Below are positions 42,610-54,953 of a stretch of 64,000 nucleotides of DNA, in pieces (position 1 is the first letter of the stretch; the number at the start of each line of letters is the position of its first letter). Below the pieces are notes generated by a model. That model was given only the letters and a program-made list of their open reading frames with translations. It was not told the DNA's origin and made no database searches. Source of the DNA: Brachionus plicatilis. Its lineage: Eukaryota > Rotifera > Eurotatoria > Ploima > Brachionidae. The stretch lies in NCBI GenBank assembly GCA_010279815.1, contig QEOQ01000226.1:2917219-2981218 (forward strand). The letters are read 5' to 3'. Made by a program: the position numbers and the translations under genes.

Positions 42610-42990
42610 TAAATAAATATTTGACGTATTTATTTATTTTTATATCTGTACCGAGCTAAAGCTCCTTCAGATTAAATAAAAAAATTAAAAAAATAAAAAA
42701 TTAAAATAAAGTTAAATAAAATAAAATAAAAATAAAAATTAAGAAAAATTAAGTTAAAAAGTTGATAAATATTAAAATAAGATAAATTTTAACATAGAGT
42801 AACAGAATACATATTTTTAAATATTTGATGATTGAGGAAAAAAAGAAGAAATAGTAAGGTAGCAATTACACAATGGAGTTGGGTACTCGATGTATCTTGA
42901 TTCGAAACCTTTGTTATATTCTTCCACCAGTTTAACAGTTAATGGAACAGAATGGCTCAGTCCTGCCCTAACATATCTCTCATTCAACTC
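42610..42990 (-). mobile_element. LINE 3' end, second copy
   Basis: Homologous to 7736-8090. Minus-strand reading gives NELNERYVRAGLSHSVPLTV followed by LVEEYNKGFESRYIEYPTPL, the C-terminus of a non-LTR ORF2. Then comes an AT-rich 3' UTR, the stem GGAGCTTTAGCTCGGTACAG and an A/T tail. Confidence 0.6.
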
Positions 42991-43032
42991 GTTATTTATT
43001 TGTTTTTCTGTTCGAGCATACGCTCCTTCAGA

Positions 43033-43087
<55 letters not shown>

Positions 43088-43110
43088 AATAAAATAAAAT
43101 AAGATAAAAT
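42991..43110 (-). mobile_element. Truncated LINE tail with a 50-base A run
   Basis: A third copy of the tail motif (CTGAAGGAGCGTATGCTCGA on the minus strand). It is preceded on that strand by a T run, seen on the plus strand as about 50 consecutive A (43036-43085). It sits directly next to the copy at 42610-42990. Confidence 0.6.
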
Positions 43111-43740
43111 AAAATAATTAAAACAGTTTAAAAACTTTTAAATTTTAAATAAGTTATCTACTACTACTACTCGTAATTTAAGAAAGTTATTTATATTATC
43201 AATTTAATTAAATGTCAATTAATTATTAAATTAGAAACTCGAGTTCAAAATTGTATTATTTAGTCCTCAATTTTACCTTCCCTGCCAAGTACATAGCTGA
43301 ATCAACTTATTAATGTAAATACAAATTATAAAAAAAAACAAAACATTCCTAATTTATTTTTCTTTTCTTTTTTTTAATTAATCTAAATTTTGTAAAATTA
43401 AAATTGCTAACAAGAGGGCTGAAAAGAAGGCTATGCCATTCGAAGCTGCCCTGGAAATTTTCCTTTCCTAAATTATCTTTTAAATAAATAAATAAAATCT
43501 AGTCTCAATTTTATCTGATGAATTAATCTTAATTTATATCAATTAATTAATTTATATAGTAAATTCTCTTTATTTCTATTGATTAATTTTTTTTTATAGG
43601 AGTTTTTTTTTTAATGATTTTTTTATCTACTGAATAAATTGATTAAATAGTAAAAATAATCTTTTTTATCTAGTAGATTCATCATTTTATCTAGTATCAA
43701 TTAATATTTTGCGTATCTAAATATAAGTTAAGGTATTTAA

Positions 43741-45668
43741 TTAACTAAATTCAATAAATTGAAAATCTATTTATTCAACAAAATTTTTTAATTTTTTTCT
43801 TTAAGAACTTTTCACTATGAGGAGTAGTCAAAAATTTTTTCTAATAATATTTTTAAAATGAAAGGAAATAAATTTTTTTTGTTTGAAAGAGTTTTTTTAG
43901 TTTTTATCGAAAATCAAGATATTTCAATTAATTAATTTATAAATTTATCATTTATATTTATCTCTATCGAATACAAAAGTTTCATTTTCTGCTGCATCGC
44001 TCTCACTTGAAACACCGAAGATACTTTGTTTCCTTTTTACAGTCATCTCAAGTTGGCATTTGAACTATCATATCATATGATAGTTAATATCATATGTATA
44101 AAAAAGTTATTTATTGTTGAAAAAAAATGTAAAAAAATATTTTATTTTTCTAAAATACGAATAAAATTAAAATTATAAACAATAAGTATAATAAAAAAGA
44201 TAAGTTCTTGTTATAAATAATATAATTTTTAGTGGCTGGTCAAAAAGACGAACATATGTTTGTGATTTTTTAATTTTTTAAATCTTTAAAAAAAAAGCTG
44301 CATCTATAACTAGATAAGCATAAAAAAAATTATTTTTAATATTAAAAAACATTTTCATAATTTTGTTTGAATGGTCGCACTAAAAGTTGTAATATGCAAA
44401 ATTATTTTTTTAATATTTCAAAAAATTTCAAATTAAAGTGTTGCTATAAAAAAAATTTTTAATATTAATTCGACATTTAAACTTGGTTTTTTTATTAGTA
44501 TCACACGTTAATGCCCAAAGTTGCACATGTAGTGCGTCGAACCTTTAATAGTATTTTTTTAACATGGAAGGGGTTAATGTCTGTGCATGCACTTCAAATA
44601 TGACTTTGGGTATTAATGCACGCGTTCCCCAACACGGAATTACGGTATATTTAAAAATTAGAAAAAAATTTCAAAAAACTTTTATTAAATTCAAAATTTA
44701 TTCTAAATCAAATATGAAATTATTTTAGGTGTTTACAAAATTGACTTAAAAAAGCTGAGTAAAATTTGTTATCATTATTTCTATTTTTAATTTTTCTTTT
44801 GAAGTATTCACAAAATTAATTGGAAAATTTGTTTAAGTAAATTTGTCAAACAGGTGTTCAGCCCCTTTTCTGTTTCTCTTTAATACTTTATATTTTATTT
44901 TCTTAGATAATTTTATTATAAATTTTGAAATTGTTTGAATTAAAATTAAAATATGAAAAATTTGAGCTTATTGCTTTAAATTTGTTTCTATAAAGAATTT
45001 TCTAGCTTTTACATCTTTAGTTACACAGAGAAATTTTTTTCAACTCTTTTTCGATTATTTGCAATAATAAAATAAATCTTATTATGACATCTTATTAATA
45101 AGATTTAAATTGAGTAACCCAAGCGGAACTCTGAGGATACTTATACTGAAATCATTTTCAAAACCGTTTGATATATGTTCAAATATATTTTAGAACATTT
45201 AATTAAAAATTTTTAACATTTGGCAAGTTTTTTTTCTCATTTTAAATTATTTAAATTTTATTGCAGTTTTAGATTGTTGCTTAACATTTTCCTAAATTAA
45301 AATTATAAAATAAAGTAGTTGGAAACAAAAAAAGTTTGGATTTAATCAATCTCGAGAAAGACTTTTTCGAATTAGTAGATGCATAGAATCTTGCTGATAT
45401 TTAGTAGAAAGCTGCCTCGAAATCCATTCCAAAAAGCATAGTTAAGAATTTTAAAAGTTTGTTATTTTAATTTCTATTTTTAGTCAAAGTCGAAATAAAA
45501 AGTCTCTTTTTTTTGTTTAAGTCTAAAGATTTTTATAAAGTTTTTATTTTGCAGTTCAAACAATTTTTGCTCAAAAATTTCCATTTTTAGTATTTTGGTG
45601 TTGAAAAAAAATTAAAAATTTTTATTTCAATAATTGTAAAAAAATTTATTTGATAATTTTAAAATTGA
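43741..45668. other. Intergenic stretch, no gene seen
   Basis: AT-rich, with one imperfect inverted repeat (about 44504-44632: ACGTTAATGCCCAAAGT against ACTTTGGGTATTAATGC). I saw no coding or RNA signal before the TMEM106 gene. Confidence 0.5.
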
Positions 45669-46509
45669 TCAATATCGAGACAGAGTTTTATTGGAACAGT
45701 AAATGTATTGAATGCGGCTAGTGTCCTGTAACATGCTGCTGTCCCACAAAGTCGAGAAGGTGAACGACGAAGATATCAAGCAGAACAAGTTGTTTAGAAC
45801 ACCGGTGATGCACAGACCGGCATATGGATCGTTCAGTGAATACATAATATATTTAACAAAAACACTGAAGTCAACATTTGCTCTGGAAGGTAAAACAAAA
45901 TCTTTGGTGTATGAAATTTTGGGAAGTGTTATGTGAGAATTGCGATTGAGCTGAAGTGACAAATTTTTCAAGCTGACTGAAAAGTAATTTTCGTTTTTAA
46001 TTCTGAACACTTCTTCGAACTCGAGGATAATTCCAAGAGTGGTGGAATTTTTGTCTGTTATTAGAGTAAAGTTGTAGGGATAAACATCAGACTTCACTGC
46101 CGAAATGATTATTTTTCGCGGCGAAAGCCAGAACACAAGCAAAATGACAATCACAATGCAAATGGACAAAGTCAGCAGCATCCACAGCCATCTTTTTTTA
46201 ATTTTTAAAAAAAAATATAAAAATTTTTGCTTGGAAAGTTACATTCTTTTTGGTTTAAGTCGATTGTCGGACACAGGTATCAAAGCGACTAGCTTATTCT
46301 CTTCCTCTGAATGAATGGATTAAAATTTTTCAATTTATTTTTGCTGGTTTACCTTGATAGATTTTTCCTGTTCCTTTGCAAGTTGGACATTTTTTTTCTC
46401 TGTTCAAAAATGTTTTGTAATTAGATTTGCACGGTTCCTGGCAGCTTTCACGGTCTAGATCAAGCAGACCTGACCTACTGTTGTCGCTTCTTAAGTTTTC
46501 CTCAACCAT
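45669..46509 (-). CDS. TMEM106: TMEM106-family type II membrane protein (3 exons)
   Basis: A late endosome/lysosome single-pass membrane protein. Minus-strand exons 46509-46353, 46306-46243 and 46191-45669 give 247 aa, with introns of 46 and 51 nt and matching phases. The cytosolic N-terminus has the family Cys motif CPTCKGTGKIYQ, then ENKLVALIPVSDNRLKPKR just before the membrane. The transmembrane helix is at about 75-95 (LLTLSICIVIVILLVFWL). The lumenal domain shows NENYFSVSLKNLSLQL and the C-terminal RIQYIYC, both matching the TMEM106 pattern, with several N-x-S/T sites. The start is the first ATG in the open frame (46509); the frame stays open a few codons upstream without another ATG. 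Paralogue A/B/C cannot be told apart. Confidence 0.92.
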
Positions 46510-47973
46510 CACCCGGTTTTTTTTCAAATTATCAAGTTATTTTATAAAATTATAATTGAGAAAATTTAAGAATTTTATTTTTTTTTTAATCTAACATTTT
46601 CAAGTCATAAGACCCTTACTTTATCAAACAAACAAAATGTAAGTCACAATCGTAATTAAAAAATTTCAAGTCAATGTGAGTCCAATGGGATTATGATGAA
46701 CAGCGCTGATTCACTTTAAGTTACTTATTTGTACATGTATTTCTTTTTCTATTCTAATTGAAAAATTTTATTTTTTTTTTCGAATTAAGGTAACAAAATT
46801 TTGAATTTTTGCTCAAAATCTGTCTGATTTAATTCTCAAGATTTTATTTTTTAATGTCAAGACAAACTGACAAAAAATTTAGATTTTTAATGCTAAATAA
46901 AATTGAATTAGGAACTAATGTTTTTTTTAGAATTTAAAACATCAATTTTATTTAAATTAATTCTTGGATTAAATATAACTAGACTTTAATTAAACCAGAT
47001 TTTTTAAAAATTTATATTTTTTGAAATAAATTAATTTAAAAGAATAATTGTTTATTTTTCGTTCCATTTTTCTGACGCAAAATAAATTTTCCAGATAACA
47101 TAGATTAATATTTAGAATGTTAATTTATAATTTTACTGCAAATTTTTTTTAATGTTCAACCATGCTCTATAACCTTCTTAGTAGTTAAGTTTACGACTTT
47201 GAAAATCATAATTTAAATTTATTTGATATAATCCTTAAAATTAAATTTTTCATAAAAAAGCTTTTATTAAAATTTGAATCTGATCTAAATCTGGGCTTGA
47301 CAAAAATTTTCTTAAAATATTTTTGCAATTATTTTGACAATTTTTAAGCAATTTGATGCTATTTAAATTTAAATTAGAGACTTTTCTTTTGAGAAATGAT
47401 TAAGATTCTATTTTAAATTAATTTTAATATTCGATTTTTTTAACACAGAATCAATAAAAATAAAATTTATTAATAAAAATGTCATTTTATATTTCAAATT
47501 TGATTTTTAATGCGTCAATGTGAAATTTATACGCACATTGATTCCAAAAGAGATAAGAAAAGTTAATGCTTTATTAATTTTATCTTTTTTGTCAAAAGTT
47601 GCTGATTATTGCTTTATTTTGTATTTTATTTGTCAGAAAATTTATTTAAAGTCTAAAGATAAATGATGTGTTTTAATTTGAAATCAAGAAATTATAATTT
47701 TTATTTAAAAAAAATTAATTTTTATTTAAAATTTCTGAAAATTTTTATTTAAAAAATTTTTTTTTATTTTTTAAAACATTCTAATAAATTAAAAAAAGAG
47801 AATTAAAAAATTTGAATAGCCATTTTTAATTATTTTTACTTTGAACAAACAGCTTTAATTATTTCCATTTATTGCTGTGATATTAATCAAATTAAGCTTT
47901 AACTGCGCACATTAATGCTATTTTGTTATCAAATTTTAAATTCAAGTCATCTAAATTTTATTAATATATTAAA
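46510..47973. other. Intergenic region between divergent TMEM106 and peroxidase genes
   Basis: About 1.46 kb of AT-rich DNA between two head-to-head genes, so it should hold both promoters. I see no recognisable core promoter motif or RNA gene. Confidence 0.45.
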
Positions 47974-50900
47974 ATGTACTGTTTATCAAAAAATTTTTTA
48001 TATTCAACCATGCTTAATAAGCTAATATTTTTAACTTTCTTAGTGGTAAAGTGTACCACTTTGAACATAAGCCCCGAATATCTAAGTCGAGAATTTGATC
48101 AAATGGCCGAAACCTTGAGCTCAACAGATTCAATAAAAACTTTAAAATTTCTCCAAAAAAAAAACCCTGGTATATTTTTATCAATAATTTTATGTCAGTG
48201 AGGTTAACAATTTTAAAAGGCGATTTTGTTTTTCCTGTATCATTTGGCACGTCTAAAGCAAGTATTAGCATTGATCGGAAGGCTACCATTCAGCTTGAAG
48301 TTTTAAAAAAATTGAGCCATAATATTGGAACAACCAAATTAAATGGTAAAATTCCAAAAAAATTTTGTCCTTTTGAGCAAGTACAATGCCCGACTGGGTC
48401 ACGCTACCGGTCTATAGATGGCTCTTGTAACAACTTGGATCAAACATGGTTCGGCATGGCCAACAGTCCGTACAGGCGAATGCTGCCTCCTGATTACGAC
48501 GACAATTTTGATTCACCTAGGACTAAGGCCGCAAATGGAGGTTCTCTGCCTAATCCGCGTACCATAGCCATTACTGTGCACGAACCCAATTTTACAACTT
48601 CGTCGACCAACAATTTATTCTTGTTCTTTGGTCAGGCACTGGATCATGACGTCACATCAATCGCTTCCGCTCTCAACATTAACGGGTTTCCTATATCTTG
48701 TACCTGTGATTCTAAGTAAGAAAAGAATATTTTAAATTTTTTAATTTAATTTTAAAATATTAAAAAAATAGATAAAAAATGAAAAAACTCAATTAATTTT
48801 ATTTTTTGAAAGCTCAAAATTGGTTCTGTAAAATGGATTAGATAGTACATTTAATATTTTCCTTAATCTTATTTCCTAATTCTTATTCAATATAGTATTT
48901 GTGACTTTTTTAGAATTTTGTTGCAGAAATTCTTAGGTAATATATTAAAAACATTACCTGATAAAATTTACAGAACTAATTTTTATTTTGATGGTTTTGG
49001 ATTTTAGAACAAAAAAAAACAGATTTCAAAATGAAAAACTTAATGACTTTTATTTTTTTGAAAGTCCAAATTAAATCTTAGAATAAATAAAATATTTAGC
49101 CTGAATACAATTTTATGATAAAATTTACAGAAACAATTTTTAGTTTTATTTTTATGATTTTGATATTAGTTTTTAATTTTAGAACAAAAAAAAAAACAGA
49201 TTTAAAATGAAAAACTTGACTATTATTTTTTTGAAATATTTTACCTGAATACAATTTTATGATTAAAAATTTACAGCACCAATTTTTAGTTTTTAAAAAT
49301 AAAATTTATTGAGTCTTTTAATTTTCAAATAGTTTTTATCAAAATATTTTTTTATTTTTTAAAGAAATCCTATTTGTTTCAATATTCCGGTGCCTGAAGA
49401 AGATTTTTCCAACAGAGACCAAAAGTGTTTTAACTTCCCGCGCTCAGCGGCTTCAATAGCCAGCTTTGATTGTGAGCTTGGTCACCGCGAGCAATTGAAC
49501 ACAGTCACACACTTCATTGACTTGAGTTACTTGTACGGTTCGGACATCCAGAACGCTCTGTCAACCAGAGCTTTTGTCCGAGGTTTTCTGCTGGCAGTGC
49601 GCATTCCAGGAGTGAAGCACGAATTTTTGCCTTTCCGCAGAAATCCATTTTGTCATCGGATGGGTCCGACTGACCGGTGTTTTGTCACTGGCGATGCTCG
49701 CTCCGAGTCCAACTCATTCCTTACTGCAATTCACACTGTATTCTTGAGGCAACATAACCTGATAGCCATAAAATTGTCAAAAGTAAATCCCAAATGGAAT
49801 GATGAACAGCTTTTTCAAGAGACTAGGAAAATTATGATAGGCATCAACCAGCATATCATCTACAATCAGTGGATCCCGGTTTTGATCGGAAGAGAAATTT
49901 ATGAAAAATATCAGCTAGAGCCTTTTTCAAATGCATTTTTTATGGGCTATGACAAAACTCAAGATCCTGGTCTATTCAATGAAATGGCTACTGCGGTTCT
50001 CAGATTTGGCCACACACTTATCAAGCATCAAATGCACAAAGCTCATACAAATTATTCTCTTTTTGAAAAAAGCACCACTGACCAGTTTTTATTCGCTTCG
50101 CCAAAGTATTTTAAAGATGGTATTGAGACACAAGAAAATTATATGCGTGGTCTAATTGCCGAGGATTGCTACATACCCTCACCGGTATAAAACAATTTTT
50201 TGAATTTTTAGAAATTTTAAAATTATTTCTAATCCTTAATTAAACAAAAATTATTTAATTTTTTCTTACAGTACTGCTACGATTAGAGTCTTTTTGGTAA
50301 ATTTACGTAAAATTTACTTTTAATTGCTAATTTTAAAGTACAACTAAAAAGGGCGAAAATTTCTTTAATTGTGTGCTAAGTTTGGTAAAAAAAAACATAA
50401 AAAATTAATTTTTTATTATTTATAAGTAGACATAATGATTATAATAAAATTTACGTTAATTAAGGTAAGTTTCGTTTTTTTTTCATGGTAAAAAAAGTAT
50501 AAAAAAGTTGAAGAAAGTAAAAATAAGTAAATTTTAAAATTACTTTTATTTTACAGTTTTTTACTCTTTTTTACTTTTAGTTATTCTTTTTTGTGCTCGT
50601 TTTTTTATGGTAAACAAATTTAATTGTGGAAAATAATAATTTAATTTAAATGTTATATTTTTGACTTGATTTTAATTTTAAAATGTACTTTTTCCATTAT
50701 GTCTACTACAGTGCTTCTATTTTACATGGTTCTTACAGAAATTTATGTAATTTTACGTAATCTTACACTTTCTTACACATTAAATCTAATGTAAGATTAC
50801 AATAATTACATCAATATCTGTAAGACACGGTAAAATCGATTTCAGCCAAAAAATTGTCATTTTTCGCTCTTTTTTTCAAATATATTATTATATTAGATTT

Positions 50901-52403
50901 TTTATAAATTTTTATTATTTTTAAAACAAAAAACTTTTTCAATTATTTCTTACAAAATTTTTTAATTTATTACAGTATTTGTTGTTAATTTTGGCAATTT
51001 TTTGCAAAAATTTAATAGTTCTTGTAAAAAATGGTAAGAAAAAGTAAAAAAATAACAATTTTAGTTTTAAATCATTAAATTTTTAATAGTTTCCTCTTAA
51101 TGGCTATTCCTAAATGATTGAGTTGAACTAATAAAGTTAGTATGAAGTTAAATATATTGGCTGGGAATTAATTTAAATGATCTACAAGATTCGCAGTAAT
51201 TGTTTAATAAGTTATATTAATTAAGATTTTTTAAAATATCTAAAGAGAACATTGGCAAAAAATAGTTTAGTAGTAGTAGTAGTATAAATAAGATATTGTC
51301 CCATATAATAAGATTATATGGAACAATTTAATTCCTGTAAAGAGTTTTGTGTTTTAAAAATAATAAAAATATATTAAAAATCTAATATAATAATATATTT
51401 AAAAAAAAAGAGCGAAAAATGACAATTTTTTGGCCGAAATCGAATTTACCGTGTATTACAGATATTGATGTAATTTTTGTAATCTTACACTAGATTTAAT
51501 GTATAAGAAAGTGTAAGATTACGTAAAATTACACAAATTTCTGTAAGAACCATGTAAAATAACAGCACTGTATATTAATTTTTATAATATTCATTAATTT
51601 TTTCTGTAATTTTCGACCTTTTTTTAGCTTTACGGTAAAATTACTAATTTTTACGTCAAATATCGTAGTTTTACTTCATTTATGTGAAATTAAATTAATT
51701 TACCAAAAAGACTGTAAGCAAAACAGTGAGAAAATTTTTTTAAAAAATTATGGAAAATTTTTTATTTAAATTTTTTTTTAATGCACAAATAGGCTGTGAA
51801 TCCAGTGCTGAATCATAATCTTTTTGAAGGATTTGTTGGTGGCGGCACTCACCGGTTTTCATTGCCGGCTCTTAACATTCAACGCGGTAGAGACCATGGC
51901 TTACCATCTTACAACAAATACAGAAGTATTTGTGGCTTAAAAAAAGCTGAATTTTTTGATCAGTTTACAAACATAAAACCGGAATTTTTAAGACGAATTC
52001 GCAAAGTGTATAATCATCCGGATGATGTGGATCTTTGGGTTGGAGCTGTTAGTGAAATTCCGGTTAAAGGAGGAATAATAGGCGAAACTTTTGCATGTAA
52101 CAAAAACATAAATTTTTTTTTTATTTTTTTATTTTATTTCAAGGTATATTTGCGGAACAATTTAAAAGACTGAAAATAGGAGACAGATTTTACTATGAAA
52201 ATGGACAAGATCCGTCAATAGGTTTCAAATTTGAACAATTAAAGGAAATAAAAAAATTTTCTATTGAAAGATTAATTTGCAATACGGTCAATATAGACAA
52301 AGTTCAAAAGAATGCTTTTTTTGTGCCACATAATATTTTTAATCCATTGAAATCATGCGACAACATTTCAGATATGGATTTAGAAAAATGGAAGGAATTT
52401 TGA
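47974..52403 (+). CDS. Animal haem peroxidase, peroxinectin/peroxidasin-like (about 5 exons)
   Basis: A secreted haem peroxidase (H2O2-dependent oxidation). Proposed exons: 47974-48169, 48199-48715, 49365-50184, 51793-52096, 52144-52403 (698 aa). A hydrophobic N-terminus ([13 protein letters not shown], from the second Met) looks like a signal peptide. Landmarks: [17 protein letters not shown]; distal haem site [10 protein letters not shown] with His215; catalytic Arg350 (GDARSES); proximal His454 (RFGHTLI); [14 protein letters not shown]; and the C-terminal GDRFYYENG and [10 protein letters not shown]. The Glu that bonds haem in myeloperoxidase aligns with Ser353. The first junction is doubtful: it needs a 29-nt intron, far shorter than others here, or else reflects an indel in an A10 run at 48155-48164. 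The 1.6-kb intron 3 holds nested foldback elements. Confidence 0.93.
50274..51720. repeat. Older TACGTAA-type element hosting a nested insertion
   Basis: The outer sequence starts CAGTACTGCTACGATTAGAG followed by GTCTTTTTGGTAAATTTACG. The right edge has the inverse TTTACCAAAAAGACTGTAAG. The shared AGTCTTTTTGGTAAATT suggests decayed terminal inverted repeats. A second foldback element (50709-51570) is inserted inside. It lies in peroxidase intron 3. Confidence 0.5.
50709..51570. mobile_element. 862-bp foldback element flanked by TA
   Basis: About 200-bp inverted arms: the left begins CAGTGCTTCTATTTTACATG and the reverse complement of the right begins CAGTGCTGTTATTTTACATG. They stay closely matched through TTACGTAATCTTACACTTTC and AAAATTGTCATTTTTCGCTC. 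TA borders both ends (50707-50708, 51571-51572). The centre is non-coding and includes a short TAG run (51268-51283). Confidence 0.85.
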
Positions 52404-52989
52404 TAAATTTGAAAAACAATTTCAATATATTTTTTTATTAAAATCATAGATACTTTTTTATTTCAATTTTTTTTTGTTAGACTCAATAATTTGTAAAAAA
52501 AATACAGTTTATTGATTAGGCACTACTAATTAAAAAAATATAAGAGAATATCTCATCAAATTAAATGCAATGTCGAGAAACTCAGAAAAAATTTATTTAT
52601 TAAGTGTTTTTGACAAAAAATTGAAAAATCTGAGACTTAAAACAAAAAATTCTTCCTTTTCTCCAGTCATTAAAAGTCAAATAAAAAAAAGAAAATGAAC
52701 AAAGAAAAAATTTATTTTTATTTAAAAAACGATTAATGTTTTCTAATAAGAGTGGTTTATTCATTAGTCTTTAATTTTTGAAAAAAAGCATCAAATGTTA
52801 TATTGAAGTGGGCAAGTTCGCAGCAATTTTGAAAAAGTGTATCTCCAGTTTATAAAAAAATTTAAACGAGAGCTGTTTACTTTACTTTAAAAATTATTAT
52901 CTATTTTTTAGTAAAAAACTTAAATTATTAAAAAAAATGTCGGATAAAAATTCAAAAAAATTATCAAGTCATGTTAAAATTCTACTTAA
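52404..52989. other. 3' region of the peroxidase gene
   Basis: AT-rich non-coding sequence downstream of the peroxidase stop. ATTAAA at 52437-52442 is a possible polyadenylation signal. Nothing else recognised. Confidence 0.4.
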
Positions 52990-53655
52990 TTAAATTTTTA
53001 GACTTTTTCTCTAAAACTATTGTGGCTCTGTGTTGAACTTTCTCGATTGATCTTGTTTTATTTAGACGCTTAAGCCATGTATTTGTCCAGTTGGTGATTT
53101 TGTCAATTTAATCCTGCAAGCTGATGTTGTCTTTGGTAACTGAACCTGCTTTGATATCTGCCAATATCTTCGTGCCATCCATGTATATTTTGCAAATGTT
53201 TGAAAGTGAGTCCGGAAGGTCGTTTATGTAGATGATGAATAATATTGGACCTAAGACTGATCCGTGTGGGACACCACTGTCAACGCGTGTCCAATTGAAA
53301 GTCGTACTTTTTCAAAGGCTTTGGCATAAACAAGGAAAACGATCAAGTTTCGATATGGTTTTGGTGCCAAAATCCAATGTTTCTAACAAGTTAGTCACGC
53401 AGGCTTGTCTTTTTGACGAATCCGTGTTGTTAATTTTTTATGGTGAAGAAAGGACATAAGTTGAGTTTTTACTATTTTCTCCAAAATTTTACATGGTATA
53501 GATGTGAACGATATTGGACGATAATTTGTGTCAATTTTTTCGGATGTGCGGGAACAAAAATCTGGCAGCTGATTAGTTAGCTCTTCTATGGCAAAAACTG
53601 AGCTGAAGATGTACACTAGTAGATTTACATTAATAAAAGGATTTTTTATTTTCAT
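52990..53655 (-). pseudogene. Dead non-LTR reverse transcriptase fragment
   Basis: Minus-strand translation gives, in successive frames, NYRPISFTSIPCKILEKIVK (palm entry), then RVDSGVPHGSVLGPILFIIY and INDLPDSLSNICKIYMDGTK, then NWTNTWLKRLNKTRSIEKVQ. The order matches the reverse transcriptase of CR1/L2/jockey-like LINEs. The catalytic [FY]xDD box reads YMDG (53174-53185), so one essential aspartate is lost, and there are stops and frame changes. It is a decayed, 5'-truncated copy. Confidence 0.82.
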
Positions 53656-54953
53656 TTTTTTATTGTATTTTTTTAATATTTTTTAATTATGTAGTGTTTC
53701 TAATTTTAAATTTTTCTCAAAATTTTTTATTCTTAATTAATATTTTTGGAGGCATATTAAAACATAGAAAAAAAATAATTTAGGAAATATAGAAAAAATA
53801 AAAAAATTTTTTTAAAAACACACGCATCTTTATTTTTAACAAATTTTTTTTTTACAAGAATTGATTAAAAACAATAAAAATATTAAGCTCAATCAGAAAA
53901 AAATCAAAAAATAAAAAAAATTGGCAAATTGAAGTTTCAGATCAAATTTTAAGATCAAAACGACCATTTAAAATTTTAAAACTTAATTAATCTAATGATT
54001 TTGATAATTTTTAAGAAACAAATACTAAACGTCACTAGATATGTTATGTCTAATAATGGTTCATTATCAAATTAGAATCAAAATGATTGATCTCTAATTT
54101 ATTTAACAAAAACAATCAATAATTTAAATAATTCAGGTTAAGTTAATTCCAAATTCAAATTTATAAGTTTTATCCATTCATTCAAACTTAAATAATTTTA
54201 TTTTTCCACTTTAATACATTTTAAATTTTAAAACAGTAAATTTTTTTGTCTTTAAAAGTAAGTTTTCATTAAAATCAATTAAAATATTTAAACCTATTAA
54301 AGTTCAATAAAAAGGGAAATTTTAAAATTTTAAATATGAAAATAAACTTGACATGACATGTCAAGTAATTGGTTTTGAAAAAAATTATTTTTTCTCTATT
54401 ATTAAAAAAAATATTACAATTTATATTTTGATCTTTTGATCTTGATCTCAAACTTCAATTTGCCAAAAAATTGTTACATAATACGAATAAAAAAAAATTT
54501 AATTTCATATTAATGGTATTGATTGTTTATTTTTAGATAGTTAATTAATTATATTAATTTAAGAGTAAAATTAATAGTTTAAAATATTTTATTCTACATT
54601 TTATTTTTCAAAATAATTGTCATTTAAATATTTTTTAAATTCTATAATTTAATTTTCTACATTTTGATATTTGTATATTAAATAAAATTCTATATTTTTT
54701 TTTATGCTTTTATAGATCCCCAATATTTTTCAATATCTTATTGTTTTTTATCGTCTTCTCATTCTATAATATTTAATTCTATTCTATTCTTTTTTCTTTA
54801 TTTTGAGGTTCTACATTTTAATTATTTTTTATTTCAATAAAGACTAGTACAATCTAAAAATAACTTAAATATTTTTCAAGAATTTACGGAAAATTACAAG
54901 AAATTGAAATTTTTTTTTCTTAGTTAGAAAATTGAATTTTGTTTTAAATTTAT
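53656..54953. other. AT-rich stretch, no gene seen
   Basis: No open frame, RNA gene or element boundary recognised between the dead reverse transcriptase and the stop codon of the RING gene. Confidence 0.5.

Larger units (their letters stand above)
41600..43740 (-). mobile_element. MULE-like element remnant with inverted ends
   Basis: The left flank (about 41600-41870) and right flank (about 43500-43740) carry inverted versions of the same AT-rich sequence. AAAATGATGAATTTTATTAG on the left matches, in inverse, AAAATGATGAATCTACTAGA on the right, and both have repeated TATCTAA/TAGATAA motifs. Between them lie a MULE-type N-terminal frame (minus strand) and two LINE 3' ends. Long inverted ends are typical of MULEs. 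The exact termini and target duplication were not resolved. Confidence 0.55.

Noticed and set aside
45712..45936. Plus-strand open frame of 74 codons
   Set aside because: Antisense to TMEM106 exon 3, whose protein matches a known family and is phase-consistent across three exons.
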